Assembly: GCF_024622505.1 (NCBI RefSeq)
Contig: NZ_JANKAS010000005.1
Coordinates: 1 to 64,000, forward strand
Length of the DNA: 64,000 nucleotides
Source of the DNA: Irregularibacter muris
Lineage (GTDB): Bacteria > Bacillota > Clostridia > Eubacteriales > Garciellaceae
Direction: 5' to 3'
A program made the position numbers and the translations under genes. Of this stretch, positions 26,713 to 35,880 are shown piece after piece. Each line of letters begins with the position of its first letter. The first letter of the stretch is position 1. The notes beneath the pieces are model-generated. The model saw nothing but the letters and a program-made list of their open reading frames with translations. It was not told the DNA's origin and ran no database searches.

Positions 26713-27210
26713 CTAACCGAGTATTCCTGATGGGATCATAATCTTAAAAACTACTGTAAATAAATAAAATACTAATACTGAAATTAATATAGCTATAATT
26801 GCAAGCTTTAATGGTTTCCTTTGTGTTCTACTAGTTAGAACAAAGAATTGTAAAAATAAATACACAGTGGTCGTAATGATAAAGCCCAGTATTTCCATCA
26901 GGGCAACGTATCCAATTAATAAAAATAGCGTAATGATTGTTGCATAGTCTTTGTTTTCTTTTTTGTCATCTAAAACATTCTGAGTTTTCTGTGTATCCAA
27001 ATTCTTTTTCATTTTTAAATCCTTTTTACCCTGGAAAATTAAAGTTACTCCTAAGATTGCCAGGATTACAGCTGTTATTTTAGGTAGAAAATCTGCCCCT
27101 ATCTTTACCTCGGTCATTAATTCCTGTATTCTAAAGCTAGCTGTAAAAAGTATTACGGCAAATAATAAAACAAAACTGCCCGAGTAAATATCCCTATGTT
27201 TGATATCCAA
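26713..27210 (-). CDS. tctB: Tripartite tricarboxylate transporter, small membrane subunit TctB
   Basis: 165 residues with four predicted helices and an additional charged loop (residues 60-90, Lys/Asp-rich), as in TctB. TTG start with GGGGTGA six bases upstream. It follows tctC after 110 bases containing a 48-base perfect palindrome, which may lower expression of tctBA relative to tctC. Confidence 0.85.
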   Translation of the reverse strand: MDIKHRDIYSGSFVLLFAVILFTASFRIQELMTEVKIGADFLPKITAVILAILGVTLIFQGKKDLKMKKNLDTQKTQNVLDDKKENKDYATIITLFLLIGYVALMEILGFIITTTVYLFLQFFVLTSRTQRKPLKLAIIAILISVLVFYLFTVVFKIMIPSGILG

Positions 27211-27263
27211 TTATTTTCACCCCAATTTCAATTTAAAAGGTATGATTAGTATACTTTAGCTAT

Positions 27264-27311
27264 ATAATAGAAAATTAAAGTAAGAGTACTCTTACTTTAA
27301 TTTTCTATTAT
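27264..27311. repeat. 48-base perfect palindrome between tctC and tctB
   Basis: Bases 27264-27287 are the exact reverse complement of 27288-27311 (core GAGTACTC). As RNA it forms a 22-24 bp stem directly after the tctC stop. It ends with AT-rich arms rather than a clean U-tract, so it could act as a partial terminator and as a 3' protector of the tctC message. Confidence 0.9.
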
Positions 27312-27320
27312 ATTATTTGC

Positions 27321-28325
27321 TTAATTACCCTTCATTTGCTCTTGAAACTTCATAAATCTATCATGATATTCCATAATATAATTAGTTGCTTCCTTTGGAT
27401 TCATATAAGTAGGTGTTACAAATATATTTTCAGCTTCTTTTTGATAGTCTGGATTTTGCGTAACCTTTTCCATAGCCGCCGAGAATTTATTTACAATATC
27501 TTCAGAAGTTCCCTTCGGCATTCCGAAGAAAAAGAATTTATCCATTACAATATCAAATCCTTGTTCTAAAGCAGTGGGAATATCTGGCATCAATGGATTT
27601 CTTTCTTTAGAAAGAAGCCCTAATTGTTTGAAATCTCCAGATTCAAAATAATCTTTAGTCAAACCATATTGGGTATTAATAAAGTCAGTTCTTCCAGCCA
27701 TTAATGCAACGGTTTTGTCTGCATTGCCACCCACATCAGTCATGTTTAACTCAATTCCTGCAGCATCTTCTACTGCTAATCCAACAATATGAGGATATCC
27801 CCCAGTTTGCATTCCAAAATCTATTTTCCCCGGATTTTTCTTAGCATCCTCTACCAATTCACTCAAGCTATTATAGGGTGAGTCTTTGTGAGTAGCAAGT
27901 ACAGTTGTATTATCTACAACGCCTATGCCCGCTATTTCAAAGGCATCTATATGATAATCTACCATTCCCGCTACATATGGAACTAATATTTCAGGATGGA
28001 AAAACAATACAGTATGTCCGTCTGCCTTTGCGTCTTTCACTCTTCTAGTACCAACTGTGCCTCCACTACCTCCTACATTTACAACTACTACAGGCTGTCC
28101 TAATTCTTTTTCAAGATATTTACCAAAAAGTCTTGCATTCATATCAGTATCTCCCCCTGCTCCTGCTGGAACAATAAGCTCAATAGCCTTTGTGGGATAA
28201 GTAACTTCTTGATCTGATGTATCTCCCTCTGATGATGTTGACCCAGAATTACTGGCACATCCTGTTAACACTAACATTACGACAAGGATAAATGCTGCAG
28301 CTTTGAACATCTTTTTCATTTCCAT
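27321..28325 (-). CDS. tctC: Tripartite tricarboxylate transporter substrate-binding lipoprotein TctC
   Basis: 334 residues. Lipoprotein signal with lipobox LVLTGC, a Ser/Gly-rich linker, then the Bug/TctC two-lobe fold (YPTKAIELIVPAGAGGDTD; GGSGGTVGTRRVKDAKADG). It delivers the diacid to TctAB. Two ATGs are possible: 28325 lies close to GGGGG, and the one two codons later has better spacing. Between gudD and this gene is a 22-base palindrome (28351-28372). Confidence 0.9.
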   Translation of the reverse strand: MEMKKMFKAAAFILVVMLVLTGCASNSGSTSSEGDTSDQEVTYPTKAIELIVPAGAGGDTDMNARLFGKYLEKELGQPVVVVNVGGSGGTVGTRRVKDAKADGHTVLFFHPEILVPYVAGMVDYHIDAFEIAGIGVVDNTTVLATHKDSPYNSLSELVEDAKKNPGKIDFGMQTGGYPHIVGLAVEDAAGIELNMTDVGGNADKTVALMAGRTDFINTQYGLTKDYFESGDFKQLGLLSKERNPLMPDIPTALEQGFDIVMDKFFFFGMPKGTSEDIVNKFSAAMEKVTQNPDYQKEAENIFVTPTYMNPKEATNYIMEYHDRFMKFQEQMKGN

Positions 28326-28350
28326 AATCCCCCTTATTTTTTTCTATAAT

Positions 28351-28372
28351 CAATTGTAGAATTCTACAATTG
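28351..28372. repeat. 22-base perfect palindrome upstream of tctC
   Basis: CAATTGTAGAA and its exact complement meet without a loop. It sits 26 bases before the tctC start in the gudD-tctC gap and could be an operator or an intercistronic RNA hairpin. Confidence 0.7.
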
Positions 28373-28432
28373 TTATTATTGACTTTATACTATATTTTCT
28401 GCTCCTTTAAATATCTTGTTATAAATTATAAG

Positions 28433-29764
28433 TTATCTAACTAAACAAGGCTTTTTATTATTAAATTCCCAACCTGAAATTAAGTATTGCATTGCTATTG
28501 CATCATCTCGAGCTCCTAAGCCCTCTTTTAAATACAGTTTATTTGCTTTCATTACCTGATCTATATCTACTTCAATACCTAAGCCTGGTTTATTTGGTAT
28601 TTGAATATGTCCATCTCTAATGAGCATAGGTTCCTTTGTTAAACGTTCTGTTCCTTCCTGCCAGATCCAGTGAGTATCAATCGCAGTAATATCCCCTGGT
28701 ACAGCCGCTGCTACATGGGTAAACATCGCTAAGGATATATCAAAATGATTATTAGAATGGGAACCCCAAGTGAGCCCAAATTCATTGCACATTTGTCCTA
28801 CCCTAACTGATCCTGACATAGTCCAAAAATGTGGATCAGCCAATGGGATATCCACAGATTGTAATGCGACTGAATGTTGCATTTGTCTCCAATCGGTTGC
28901 TATCATATTTGTGGCTGTGGGAAGACCTGTAGCCTTTCTAAATTCTGCTAGTACTTCACGACCTGAAAATCCATCCTCAGCACCACATGGATCTTCACAA
29001 TAAGTTAAAGTCCCATGCATATCCTTACATAGTTCTATAGCATCCTTTAGTAGCCATCCTCCATTGGGGTCTATGGTTATTCTTGATTCTGGAAATCTCT
29101 TTTTTAAAGCTTTGATCGCCTTGATTTCTTCTTTACCTTCTAAAACTCCGCCTTTGAGTTTGAAATCCCTAAATCCATATAAGTCCTGGGAAGCTTCGGC
29201 TAATTTTACTATTGCCTCCGGTGTCATTGCTTCTTCATGACGAATCTTATACCACTCATTTTCAGCGTTTGGTTCTCTATAATAAGGAAGATCAGTTTTA
29301 TCTGGATTACCAATGTAGAATAAGTATCCTAATACCTTTACTGCTTTTCTTTGCTGTCCATCCCCTAACAATGCTGCTACTGGAACTTCTAAGTATTTAC
29401 CTAGTAAGTCTAATAAAGCAGCCTCAATGGCCGTGACTACATGAATGGTAGTTCGCAAATCAAAGGTTTGTAAACCACGTCCAGCAGCATCCCTATCATT
29501 AAAGGTTTTGCGGACTATATTCATAATATTTTTATAGTTTCCAATGGATTGTCCAATGATATACTCCTTAGCATCTTCCAAGGTTTGACGAATCTTTTCT
29601 CCACCAGGTACTTCACCAATACCAGTATTTCCTGTATTATCTGTCATGATTATAATATTTCTAGTAAAGTATGGTGCATGGGCTCCACTCAAGTTTAATA
29701 ACATGCTATCTCTACCAGCTACTGGTATAACCTGAATCTCCACCACTTTAGGTGTACTTCCCAT
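28433..29764 (-). CDS. gudD: D-glucarate dehydratase (enolase superfamily)
   Basis: 443 residues, normal for GudD. It dehydrates D-glucarate (and often L-idarate) to 5-keto-4-deoxy-D-glucarate with Mg2+. The catalytic KxK is in [10 protein letters not shown], the metal ligands in [19 protein letters not shown] and N/D positions that follow, and the general-base His in [17 protein letters not shown] is eight bases before ATG. It lies between garR and tctC in the diacid operon. Confidence 0.95.
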   Translation of the reverse strand: MGSTPKVVEIQVIPVAGRDSMLLNLSGAHAPYFTRNIIIMTDNTGNTGIGEVPGGEKIRQTLEDAKEYIIGQSIGNYKNIMNIVRKTFNDRDAAGRGLQTFDLRTTIHVVTAIEAALLDLLGKYLEVPVAALLGDGQQRKAVKVLGYLFYIGNPDKTDLPYYREPNAENEWYKIRHEEAMTPEAIVKLAEASQDLYGFRDFKLKGGVLEGKEEIKAIKALKKRFPESRITIDPNGGWLLKDAIELCKDMHGTLTYCEDPCGAEDGFSGREVLAEFRKATGLPTATNMIATDWRQMQHSVALQSVDIPLADPHFWTMSGSVRVGQMCNEFGLTWGSHSNNHFDISLAMFTHVAAAVPGDITAIDTHWIWQEGTERLTKEPMLIRDGHIQIPNKPGLGIEVDIDQVMKANKLYLKEGLGARDDAIAMQYLISGWEFNNKKPCLVR

Positions 29765-29826
29765 CTCAAAAACCTCCTATCAGCTACCCCCATTTTTAAA
29801 ATGAGGGATTATTATCAAGTGAACTT

Positions 29827-30714
29827 CTAGTCTCTAGTAATTTCAATATTTGCTAATTTTTCATAGTATTTTGCTATACTAGCATGGTCTTCAACACCGC
29901 AACCATCCAATTTAATTGCCTGCATAATTTCCATTACTTGTGCAGTTAATGGTAGCGGAACACCTACACCGTGGGAAGTTTCAATTACGTTATTTAAATC
30001 CTTAATGTGTAAGTCAATTCTAAATCCTGGATTAAAGTTTCTGTCCATAATCATAGGTGCTTTTGCATCCATAACCGTACTTCCTGCAAGGCCACCTCTG
30101 ATAGCTCGATATACTAATTCTGGGTCAACTCCTGCTTTTTTAGCAAGAATTAAAGCCTCTGAAACTGCTGAAATATTAAGCGCTACGACGACTTGATTAC
30201 AAAGTTTTGCTACATTACCAGCACCCGTTTCTCCAACATATACCACTGAGCCAGCCATTTTCATCATCACATCATGGTATTTTTCAAATACTTCTTTCTT
30301 TCCTCCTACCATAACAGCTAATGTACCATCTATAGCCTTTGGCTCTCCACCACTTACCGGTGCATCTAACATATGTACTCCTTTTTCTTCTAAGGCTGCA
30401 TAAACTTTACGGCTGCTTAAAGGTGCAATGGAGCTCATGTCGATAACAACTGATCCTGGTTTTGCTCCCTCTATCACTCCACCTTCTCCCAATACTACCT
30501 CTTCAACCTGTGGTGAATTTGGAAGCATAGTAATGATGACATCACATTGCTTTGCCAATTCAACATTGTTCTCCGCTGTCTCAGCCCCCATTGCTTTTAA
30601 TTCTTCTACTGATTTTTTATTTAAATCCAGCACCACTAGGTTATATCCTGCTTTTACCAAGTTTTTTGCCATTGGTTTCCCCATAATTCCCAATCCTATA
30701 AATCCTATTTTCAT
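29827..30714 (-). CDS. garR: 2-hydroxy-3-oxopropionate (tartronate semialdehyde) reductase
   Basis: 295 residues, beta-hydroxyacid dehydrogenase family. NAD(P)-binding GLGIMG at residues 7-12, substrate motif DAPVSGGEPKA, and the catalytic lysine in GNVAKLCNQ. It reduces tartronate semialdehyde to D-glycerate, the third step after aldol cleavage. A small hairpin (CCCCATTT/AAATGAGGG, 29787-29806) lies between gudD and this gene. Confidence 0.92.
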   Translation of the reverse strand: MKIGFIGLGIMGKPMAKNLVKAGYNLVVLDLNKKSVEELKAMGAETAENNVELAKQCDVIITMLPNSPQVEEVVLGEGGVIEGAKPGSVVIDMSSIAPLSSRKVYAALEEKGVHMLDAPVSGGEPKAIDGTLAVMVGGKKEVFEKYHDVMMKMAGSVVYVGETGAGNVAKLCNQVVVALNISAVSEALILAKKAGVDPELVYRAIRGGLAGSTVMDAKAPMIMDRNFNPGFRIDLHIKDLNNVIETSHGVGVPLPLTAQVMEIMQAIKLDGCGVEDHASIAKYYEKLANIEITRD

Positions 30715-30847
30715 TTTATCTATCTCTCCTTTTTATAATTGTTTTATAGATTTTTCACTTGTGTGTCTATGCTTATTAATCTTCTACCTGACTATAAAAT
30801 TTAAAAACTAATTCACTTGGAATGGCATATTATTTATGTGAGTAATA

Positions 30848-31747
30848 TTATTTTATTAAACCTAAATCATTGAGGACTTTTTTAATTTCTTGTAGTCTTT
30901 CTTTGCTACAATGATCTATTGGCTTAACTGGGTGCCCCACATTTAGACCCATTAAGTTTAAGCAATCCTTCATGACAACAGGAAAACTTCCATAATTATA
31001 AGTATTTCTCAATGGTATTAGCTTATATTGTGCTTCCATGGCTCCCTCTAGGTCTCCTGCCATGTATTTTTCGTATATGTCTACTACTAATCTTGGAGCT
31101 ACATTGGCTGTTCCTGCAACACAACCTGCCCCGCCATAGGCTAATGTTCCATAGATTAAATAATCTGATCCACTAAAGACTTTAAAGTTTGGAATGTTTT
31201 GTGTCACTCTGATGTATTCTATGGTCTGAACAAAGTCAAAGGAAGTATTTTTAATACCGATAATGTTATCAATTCTGGCCAACTTTTCCAGCAGTGGAAC
31301 TGATATATTATTATTTGTCTTACCTGGGTTATTATATAGCATTATAGGTAGGTTAGTGGATTCTGCAATAGCCTTAAAATGATTGTATAGTTCATTTTCA
31401 TTGGGCTGAATAAACATAGGCGTTAACACACTTAATGCGTCAGCTCCAGCTTCCTCTGCCATCTTTGCCAATTTTACACATTCCTTTGTGGTAATAGCAC
31501 TGGCCCCTGCATATACTGGTACTTTTCCATTTACGTGTTTTACCGTAGTTTCTACAGCTTTTTTCTGATTTTGAAAATCTAAAGCATAGAATTCACCATT
31601 ACTTCCTAAGATAAAAATACCATGAACTCCACCATCAATAACGTGATCTATAACCCTTTTCAAACCCTTTACATCAACATTTTCATTTTCATCCACTGGT
31701 GTAATAATAGGTGGAATAACTCCTTTAATATCTTTAATATTTAGCAT
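30848..31747 (-). CDS. DapA-superfamily aldolase/dehydratase of the glucarate pathway
   Basis: About 299 residues, class I (Schiff-base) DHDPS family. Y138 (LYNNPG) and the Schiff-base K166 (IGIKNTS) are present, plus LGSNGEF instead of the GTTGE of true DapA. In this operon the expected job is cleavage of 5-keto-4-deoxyglucarate to pyruvate and tartronate semialdehyde, replacing the class II aldolase GarL; dehydration to 2-oxoglutarate semialdehyde (the alternative in this superfamily) is less likely because garR and glycerate kinase adjoin. ATG at 31747 follows GGAGG; the upstream GTG overlaps it. Confidence 0.82.
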   Translation of the reverse strand: MLNIKDIKGVIPPIITPVDENENVDVKGLKRVIDHVIDGGVHGIFILGSNGEFYALDFQNQKKAVETTVKHVNGKVPVYAGASAITTKECVKLAKMAEEAGADALSVLTPMFIQPNENELYNHFKAIAESTNLPIMLYNNPGKTNNNISVPLLEKLARIDNIIGIKNTSFDFVQTIEYIRVTQNIPNFKVFSGSDYLIYGTLAYGGAGCVAGTANVAPRLVVDIYEKYMAGDLEGAMEAQYKLIPLRNTYNYGSFPVVMKDCLNLMGLNVGHPVKPIDHCSKERLQEIKKVLNDLGLIK

Positions 31748-31783
31748 TTTCACCCTCCATTTTAGGTGTATCGTAATATTTGT

Positions 31784-32935
31784 TTAACATGTGCTTGTAG
31801 CTCGAATACTTTTTAGCCCCCACATCCTCATAGCACTCTCGGCAGTTTCCTCTATTAATGCCGGTGCATTCTCCATAGCTTCACTAAGGGTCATAGGTCT
31901 AGGGATAATATCCATAATGGCATTGACACCATGCTCATATACTGCTGATGCCCCTTCCCCTACACTTCCTACAATGGCTACCACGGGTACGCTATATTTA
32001 TAAGCTCTTTTTGCTACTCCTACAGGCACCTTACCATATATGGATTGACTATCAATTTTCCCTTCACCGGTTATGACTAAATCTGCATCCATTAAATGTT
32101 CATCGATATTATTAATATCCAAAATCTTCTCTATGCCAGGATAAAGCTTAGCATTGCAAAATGCCATTAAACCAGCTCCTAATCCTCCTGCTGCCCCTGA
32201 GCCAGGAGTATTTAGTATGTCTTTTCCCACCTTTTCCTTAAGCACTATGGCATAATGTTTTAGATTTTTATCTAACTCTTGTATCATTTTTGGCGTTGCC
32301 CCTTTTTGAGGTCCATATATATGGGATGCCCCATCCTTACCACATAAGGGATTGGTAACATCTGAGATTACGATGATCTCTACATCTTCTAGACGTTTAT
32401 CTATTTTAGAGATATCAATATCCCATAAACCCCTAAGTTTTCCCCCACCATAACCTATTTCTTTTCCATTTTTATCCTTGAATGAAACTCCCAGGGCTTG
32501 GGCCATACCTACACCACCATCATTGGTAGCACTCCCTCCGATGCCTACAAATATCTTTTTGCATCCTTTATCTATAGCATCTTTGATCATTTGACCCGTC
32601 CCATAGGTTGTTGTCACCATAGGATCTAGCTCTTCTTCTTTAACTAATGTTAGTCCTGAAGCCGCTGCCATTTCTATTACAGCTATATTTTCCTCTAAAA
32701 TCCCATACCTAGCTTTAATTTTTTTACCTCGGGGTCCTATGATTTCTATTTCTTCATATTTCCCTCCTGTACCTATTACCAATGTATCTACCGTACCTTC
32801 TCCACCATCGGCTACTGGAATTTTTACTACCTCTGCATCAGGGTGAACTTTTCTTATTCCCTTTTCTATTGCGTCCGCAACTTCTAGAGAGGAAGAACTA
32901 CCTTTAAAAGAATCAGAAGCGATAACTATCTTCAT
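31784..32935 (-). CDS. garK: Glycerate 2-kinase (GarK/GlxK type)
   Basis: 383 residues with the family's N-terminal ASDSFKGSSSSLEVADAI, VPVADGGEGT-like segment (residues 41-50), GIGGSATNDGG and GTGEGKID-type motif (VITGEGKIDSQS). It phosphorylates glycerate to 2-phosphoglycerate for entry to glycolysis. First gene of the diacid operon. GAGGGATAAAA precedes the ATG; a cre-like palindrome lies about 110 bases upstream. Confidence 0.93.
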   Translation of the reverse strand: MKIVIASDSFKGSSSSLEVADAIEKGIRKVHPDAEVVKIPVADGGEGTVDTLVIGTGGKYEEIEIIGPRGKKIKARYGILEENIAVIEMAAASGLTLVKEEELDPMVTTTYGTGQMIKDAIDKGCKKIFVGIGGSATNDGGVGMAQALGVSFKDKNGKEIGYGGGKLRGLWDIDISKIDKRLEDVEIIVISDVTNPLCGKDGASHIYGPQKGATPKMIQELDKNLKHYAIVLKEKVGKDILNTPGSGAAGGLGAGLMAFCNAKLYPGIEKILDINNIDEHLMDADLVITGEGKIDSQSIYGKVPVGVAKRAYKYSVPVVAIVGSVGEGASAVYEHGVNAIMDIIPRPMTLSEAMENAPALIEETAESAMRMWGLKSIRATSTC

Positions 32936-33043
32936 TTTTATCCCTCTTTCTGTGTCAACTCTTTTTTCATAAACTCATCAGCTATTAAACTGCACAATCT
33001 TTATTTCTTCAATTTTAAAATTCATTATTTTTCATTCGCTTCT

Positions 33044-33057
33044 TGATAACGTTATCA
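33044..33057. promoter_or_regulatory. cre-like / LacI-family operator
   Basis: TGATAACGTTATCA is a perfect 14-base palindrome with the central CG of LacI-family operators and matches the cre consensus TGWAANCGNTNWCA with one mismatch. It lies just after the likely -10 element of the diacid operon, where CcpA would repress when better sugars are present. Confidence 0.6.
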
Positions 33058-33211
33058 CGAGTAATAAAATAATAAAAAACATCTTGTCATTCTCACTATT
33101 CATTAATGTAGGATTTAAAACAATGTGAATGTTTTAAAAAATCTTGTTTTAGCTATCCTCTCACTGATAATTCTAAAGTTATTGGGAAAATTAATCTATG
33201 TTATAGCAAAC

Positions 33212-33241
33212 AAATAACAGGGAATAATTTCCCTGTTATTT
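33212..33241. terminator. Terminator after cdaR
   Basis: AAATAACAGGGA and TCCCTGTTATTT form a 12-bp stem with a short loop, 23 bases past the cdaR stop. The T-tract is short, so efficiency may be moderate. Confidence 0.7.
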
Positions 33242-33263
33242 TGTTATCAATGCTAGATAGGAT

Positions 33264-34400
33264 TTAATTTTCTAATGTATATAATGTAATGGCTAAGTAC
33301 AAAATAGCTGAATCCTCGATATTTCTAGCATCATAGCCTGTTAGAGCTTTTATTCTTTTTAATTTATATTGCACTGTATTTTTGTGTATATATAATTCCT
33401 CAGCAGTTTTCGTAATTGATCCATTGTTTTGAAAATATTTGCCTAAAAATTCTATATATTCATCCATTTGATTCATATCAATATTTCTAAAAACTTTTTG
33501 GATATATTCTTGTTTTATTCTTTGAGGGATTTCATCTAAAAAAAGTTCTATATCTAGTTCAGAATATTCTATTATACATTTTGTCTGGGAAGTTAGAGCA
33601 ACATCTAAGGCTTTTCTAGCCTCTAGATAGGATGTTCTCATGGCATCGGCGCTACTACTAATGCCACCAATACCAAAGCAAACTTTAATATCATATTTCT
33701 TTTCTATATTTTCATGAATACTCTGGATCAGAGAATGTATTTCCTTCAATGTATTTGTATCTAATAGCATAATGTAATTCATGCCACTTTGGATAATCAA
33801 ATTTTGTTTGTTAAAGTCTACATATCCTTGTATTATATTGTATATTTTTTCATAGATGGCTGGTGTATTCAGCATTTTCTCTTCATATTTTTCTCTAATT
33901 CTAGCCACAACCACAATTCTTGGAATATTTATTTTAATATTGAGTAATTCAGAGCGTATCATTAGAGTCTTTTCATCGGTTTTATGTCTACGAAATAATA
34001 ATTCTTCTACGAACTGCCTCTTGGTTTCCCTACCAATATTCTTTTGTTCCACTAGATAGGCTTCTTTAATAAGAATTTCTGTCATGCTTTGTATGATCTT
34101 TCCATATCTTCCAACTTCCTCTTCTTTACCTGTAATTCCTATGACACCAACAATATTGTTCTCAAAGTATACGGGAAGATTTATACCCTGTTTTGCCCCT
34201 GGGTATTCCTCATCATAGTGAATGATAATCTCATTCTTCCCTGATAAGACTCTCTTGGCTCCCCCATGAAAAGTTCCAATACGCTTTTCATCAGTACTAG
34301 CCATAATCACACCCTTTGTATCAATATAGTTGATATCTTGATTAATAATTTCTTTCATCCGTCCAACAATGTCCTTTGCTAAATACTGCGGTACATTCAA
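33264..34400 (-). CDS. cdaR: CdaR-type sugar diacid regulator
   Basis: 378 residues. N-terminal diacid-recognition domain (about 3-135: QYLAKDIVGRMKEIINQDINYID), a middle GGDEF-like linker region, and a C-terminal PucR/CdaR helix-turn-helix (NNGSITKTAEELYIHKNTVQ). In E. coli CdaR activates garD, gudD and the gar operon in response to glucarate, galactarate or glycerate. Its placement at the head of the diacid cluster fits that role. It starts with TTG, GGGGGG lying six bases upstream, and has its own terminator, so it is transcribed apart from the operon. Confidence 0.92.
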   Translation of the reverse strand: MNVPQYLAKDIVGRMKEIINQDINYIDTKGVIMASTDEKRIGTFHGGAKRVLSGKNEIIIHYDEEYPGAKQGINLPVYFENNIVGVIGITGKEEEVGRYGKIIQSMTEILIKEAYLVEQKNIGRETKRQFVEELLFRRHKTDEKTLMIRSELLNIKINIPRIVVVARIREKYEEKMLNTPAIYEKIYNIIQGYVDFNKQNLIIQSGMNYIMLLDTNTLKEIHSLIQSIHENIEKKYDIKVCFGIGGISSSADAMRTSYLEARKALDVALTSQTKCIIEYSELDIELFLDEIPQRIKQEYIQKVFRNIDMNQMDEYIEFLGKYFQNNGSITKTAEELYIHKNTVQYKLKRIKALTGYDARNIEDSAILYLAITLYTLEN

Positions 34401-34549
34401 GTCATTCCCCCCTTAATATGACTTCATTGCCTGCAAAATTCCCTTAAAAATTTGATAGATCTGTATTAATATTCTGAATTGATATGTACTTCTACTTTTT
34501 CTTACTTCTTTCCTTCTTTATCGACAAAATTTACCCTATGGATAAACTT

Positions 34550-34591
34550 CCCACAAAAAAACCCACCACGATATCGTAGTAGGCTTTTTTG
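34550..34591. terminator. Terminator after the uracil permease gene
   Basis: An 11-bp stem (CCTACTACGAT with ATCGTGGTGGG, some G-U pairs), flanked on both strands by runs of six or seven A/T. Confidence 0.85.
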
Positions 34592-34602
34592 TGTTTTTAT
34601 TT

Positions 34603-35880
34603 TTATGCTTCCGCTCTTGGAAGAATAAGGTTTAGTAATAATCCTGCTACAGCAGCTAGTGCCATACCAGCTAAGGAAAGTTGGAAGCTACCGATGGCAA
34701 GATCAAATTGTGCTCCACCGATTCCAAGTACTAAGATAACAGATGCGATAATCAAGTTTCTTGAGGCTTTGAAGTCTACGTTATTTTCAACTACAGTTCT
34801 TACCCCAATGGAAGCAATCATACCAAATAGGATGATGGAGATACCTCCGATAACTGGCTCAGGTACAGTTTGAATAGCAGCACCTAGTTTCCCTACAAAA
34901 GATAATCCAATGGCGATTACCGCTGCAATTCTCATAATTTGAGTATTCCATACTTTTGTTAAGGCCAATACTCCAGTATTTTCAGAATAGGTTGTTACAG
35001 GTGCTCCTCCTATAAAAGAGGAAACTGCCTTTGCAATACCATCTGCCAATACTGTTCTGTGTAATCCAGGGCTTTCCATATAATCATCTTCTACTGTAGC
35101 CGCAATAGCCAGTACGTCTCCAATATGCTCGATAATTGTAACAAGAGCTAGAGGAGCAATAAGCATGATTACCCCTACATCAAATTTAGCAATAGTAAAG
35201 GCTGGTATGCTAAACCATGGTGCTTGTCCAATGAGAGTAAAGTCTACAATTCCAAAGGCCAAAGCCGCGATATATCCTACAATAAGACCAATTAATACAG
35301 GAACTAACTGAATAAAACCTTTACCATAAATATTTACGATAGTTACAGTTACTAAACAAATTAGTGCAACTGCCCAGTTTTGAGATGCCATATCAATAGC
35401 TGTAGGTGCTAAATTAAGTCCAATAACCATAATAATAGGTCCCGTCACAATAGGTGGGAATAAGCGATTAATAAGACCTGGTCCAGCCATTTTAATAATA
35501 GCTGAGAATACGATATACAATAGACCGGCTACAACAAGTCCCCCTGCCGCATATTCTAATCCATGGGATGCACCAACTGCGATAATTGCTGGAATATATG
35601 CAAAAGATGACCCTAAAAATGCAGGTATTCTTTTCTTAGTAATAAGATGGAATATCAATGTACCTACTCCTGCACCAAATAGCGCAACTGATACATTTAA
35701 CCCTGTTAGAATAGGTACCAATACTGTAGAACCAAACATTGTAAATACATGTTGTAGTCCAAGGATAAACTTTTTCCCCCCTGGGATATAATCCCCATCT
35801 CTCAATGCTCCATCAGGTGCCCTAGAAACTTTAATGTCAGCGTTTACATTATGCTCTTCTTTACGTCTTGTGTTTGCCAT
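34603..35880 (-). CDS. uraA: Uracil permease, NCS2 family
   Basis: 425 residues with about 14 helices. It has the NCS2 motifs: LGLQHVFTMFGSTVLVP near the N-terminus, the helix-8 region LVTIIEHIGDVLAI with the substrate-binding Glu, and GGAPVTTYSENTGVLALT. Sequence is closer to uracil than xanthine permeases. GGGAGG lies 11 bases before ATG. Monocistronic, with a promoter at 36008-36037 and a 120-base leader in which the ribosome site can be masked. Confidence 0.9.
   Translation of the reverse strand: MANTRRKEEHNVNADIKVSRAPDGALRDGDYIPGGKKFILGLQHVFTMFGSTVLVPILTGLNVSVALFGAGVGTLIFHLITKKRIPAFLGSSFAYIPAIIAVGASHGLEYAAGGLVVAGLLYIVFSAIIKMAGPGLINRLFPPIVTGPIIMVIGLNLAPTAIDMASQNWAVALICLVTVTIVNIYGKGFIQLVPVLIGLIVGYIAALAFGIVDFTLIGQAPWFSIPAFTIAKFDVGVIMLIAPLALVTIIEHIGDVLAIAATVEDDYMESPGLHRTVLADGIAKAVSSFIGGAPVTTYSENTGVLALTKVWNTQIMRIAAVIAIGLSFVGKLGAAIQTVPEPVIGGISIILFGMIASIGVRTVVENNVDFKASRNLIIASVILVLGIGGAQFDLAIGSFQLSLAGMALAAVAGLLLNLILPRAEA

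Larger units (their letters stand above)
32936..33263. other. Promoter region of the glucarate/galactarate operon
   Basis: This 328-base gap holds the cdaR terminator (33212-33241), the cre-like palindrome (33044-33057) and, on the minus strand, a weak promoter candidate ATGACA-17-TTATTA just before the palindrome. Broken inverted CATTC...CAC / GTGAATG motifs near 33090-33135 could be CdaR contacts, but this is speculative. Confidence 0.4.
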
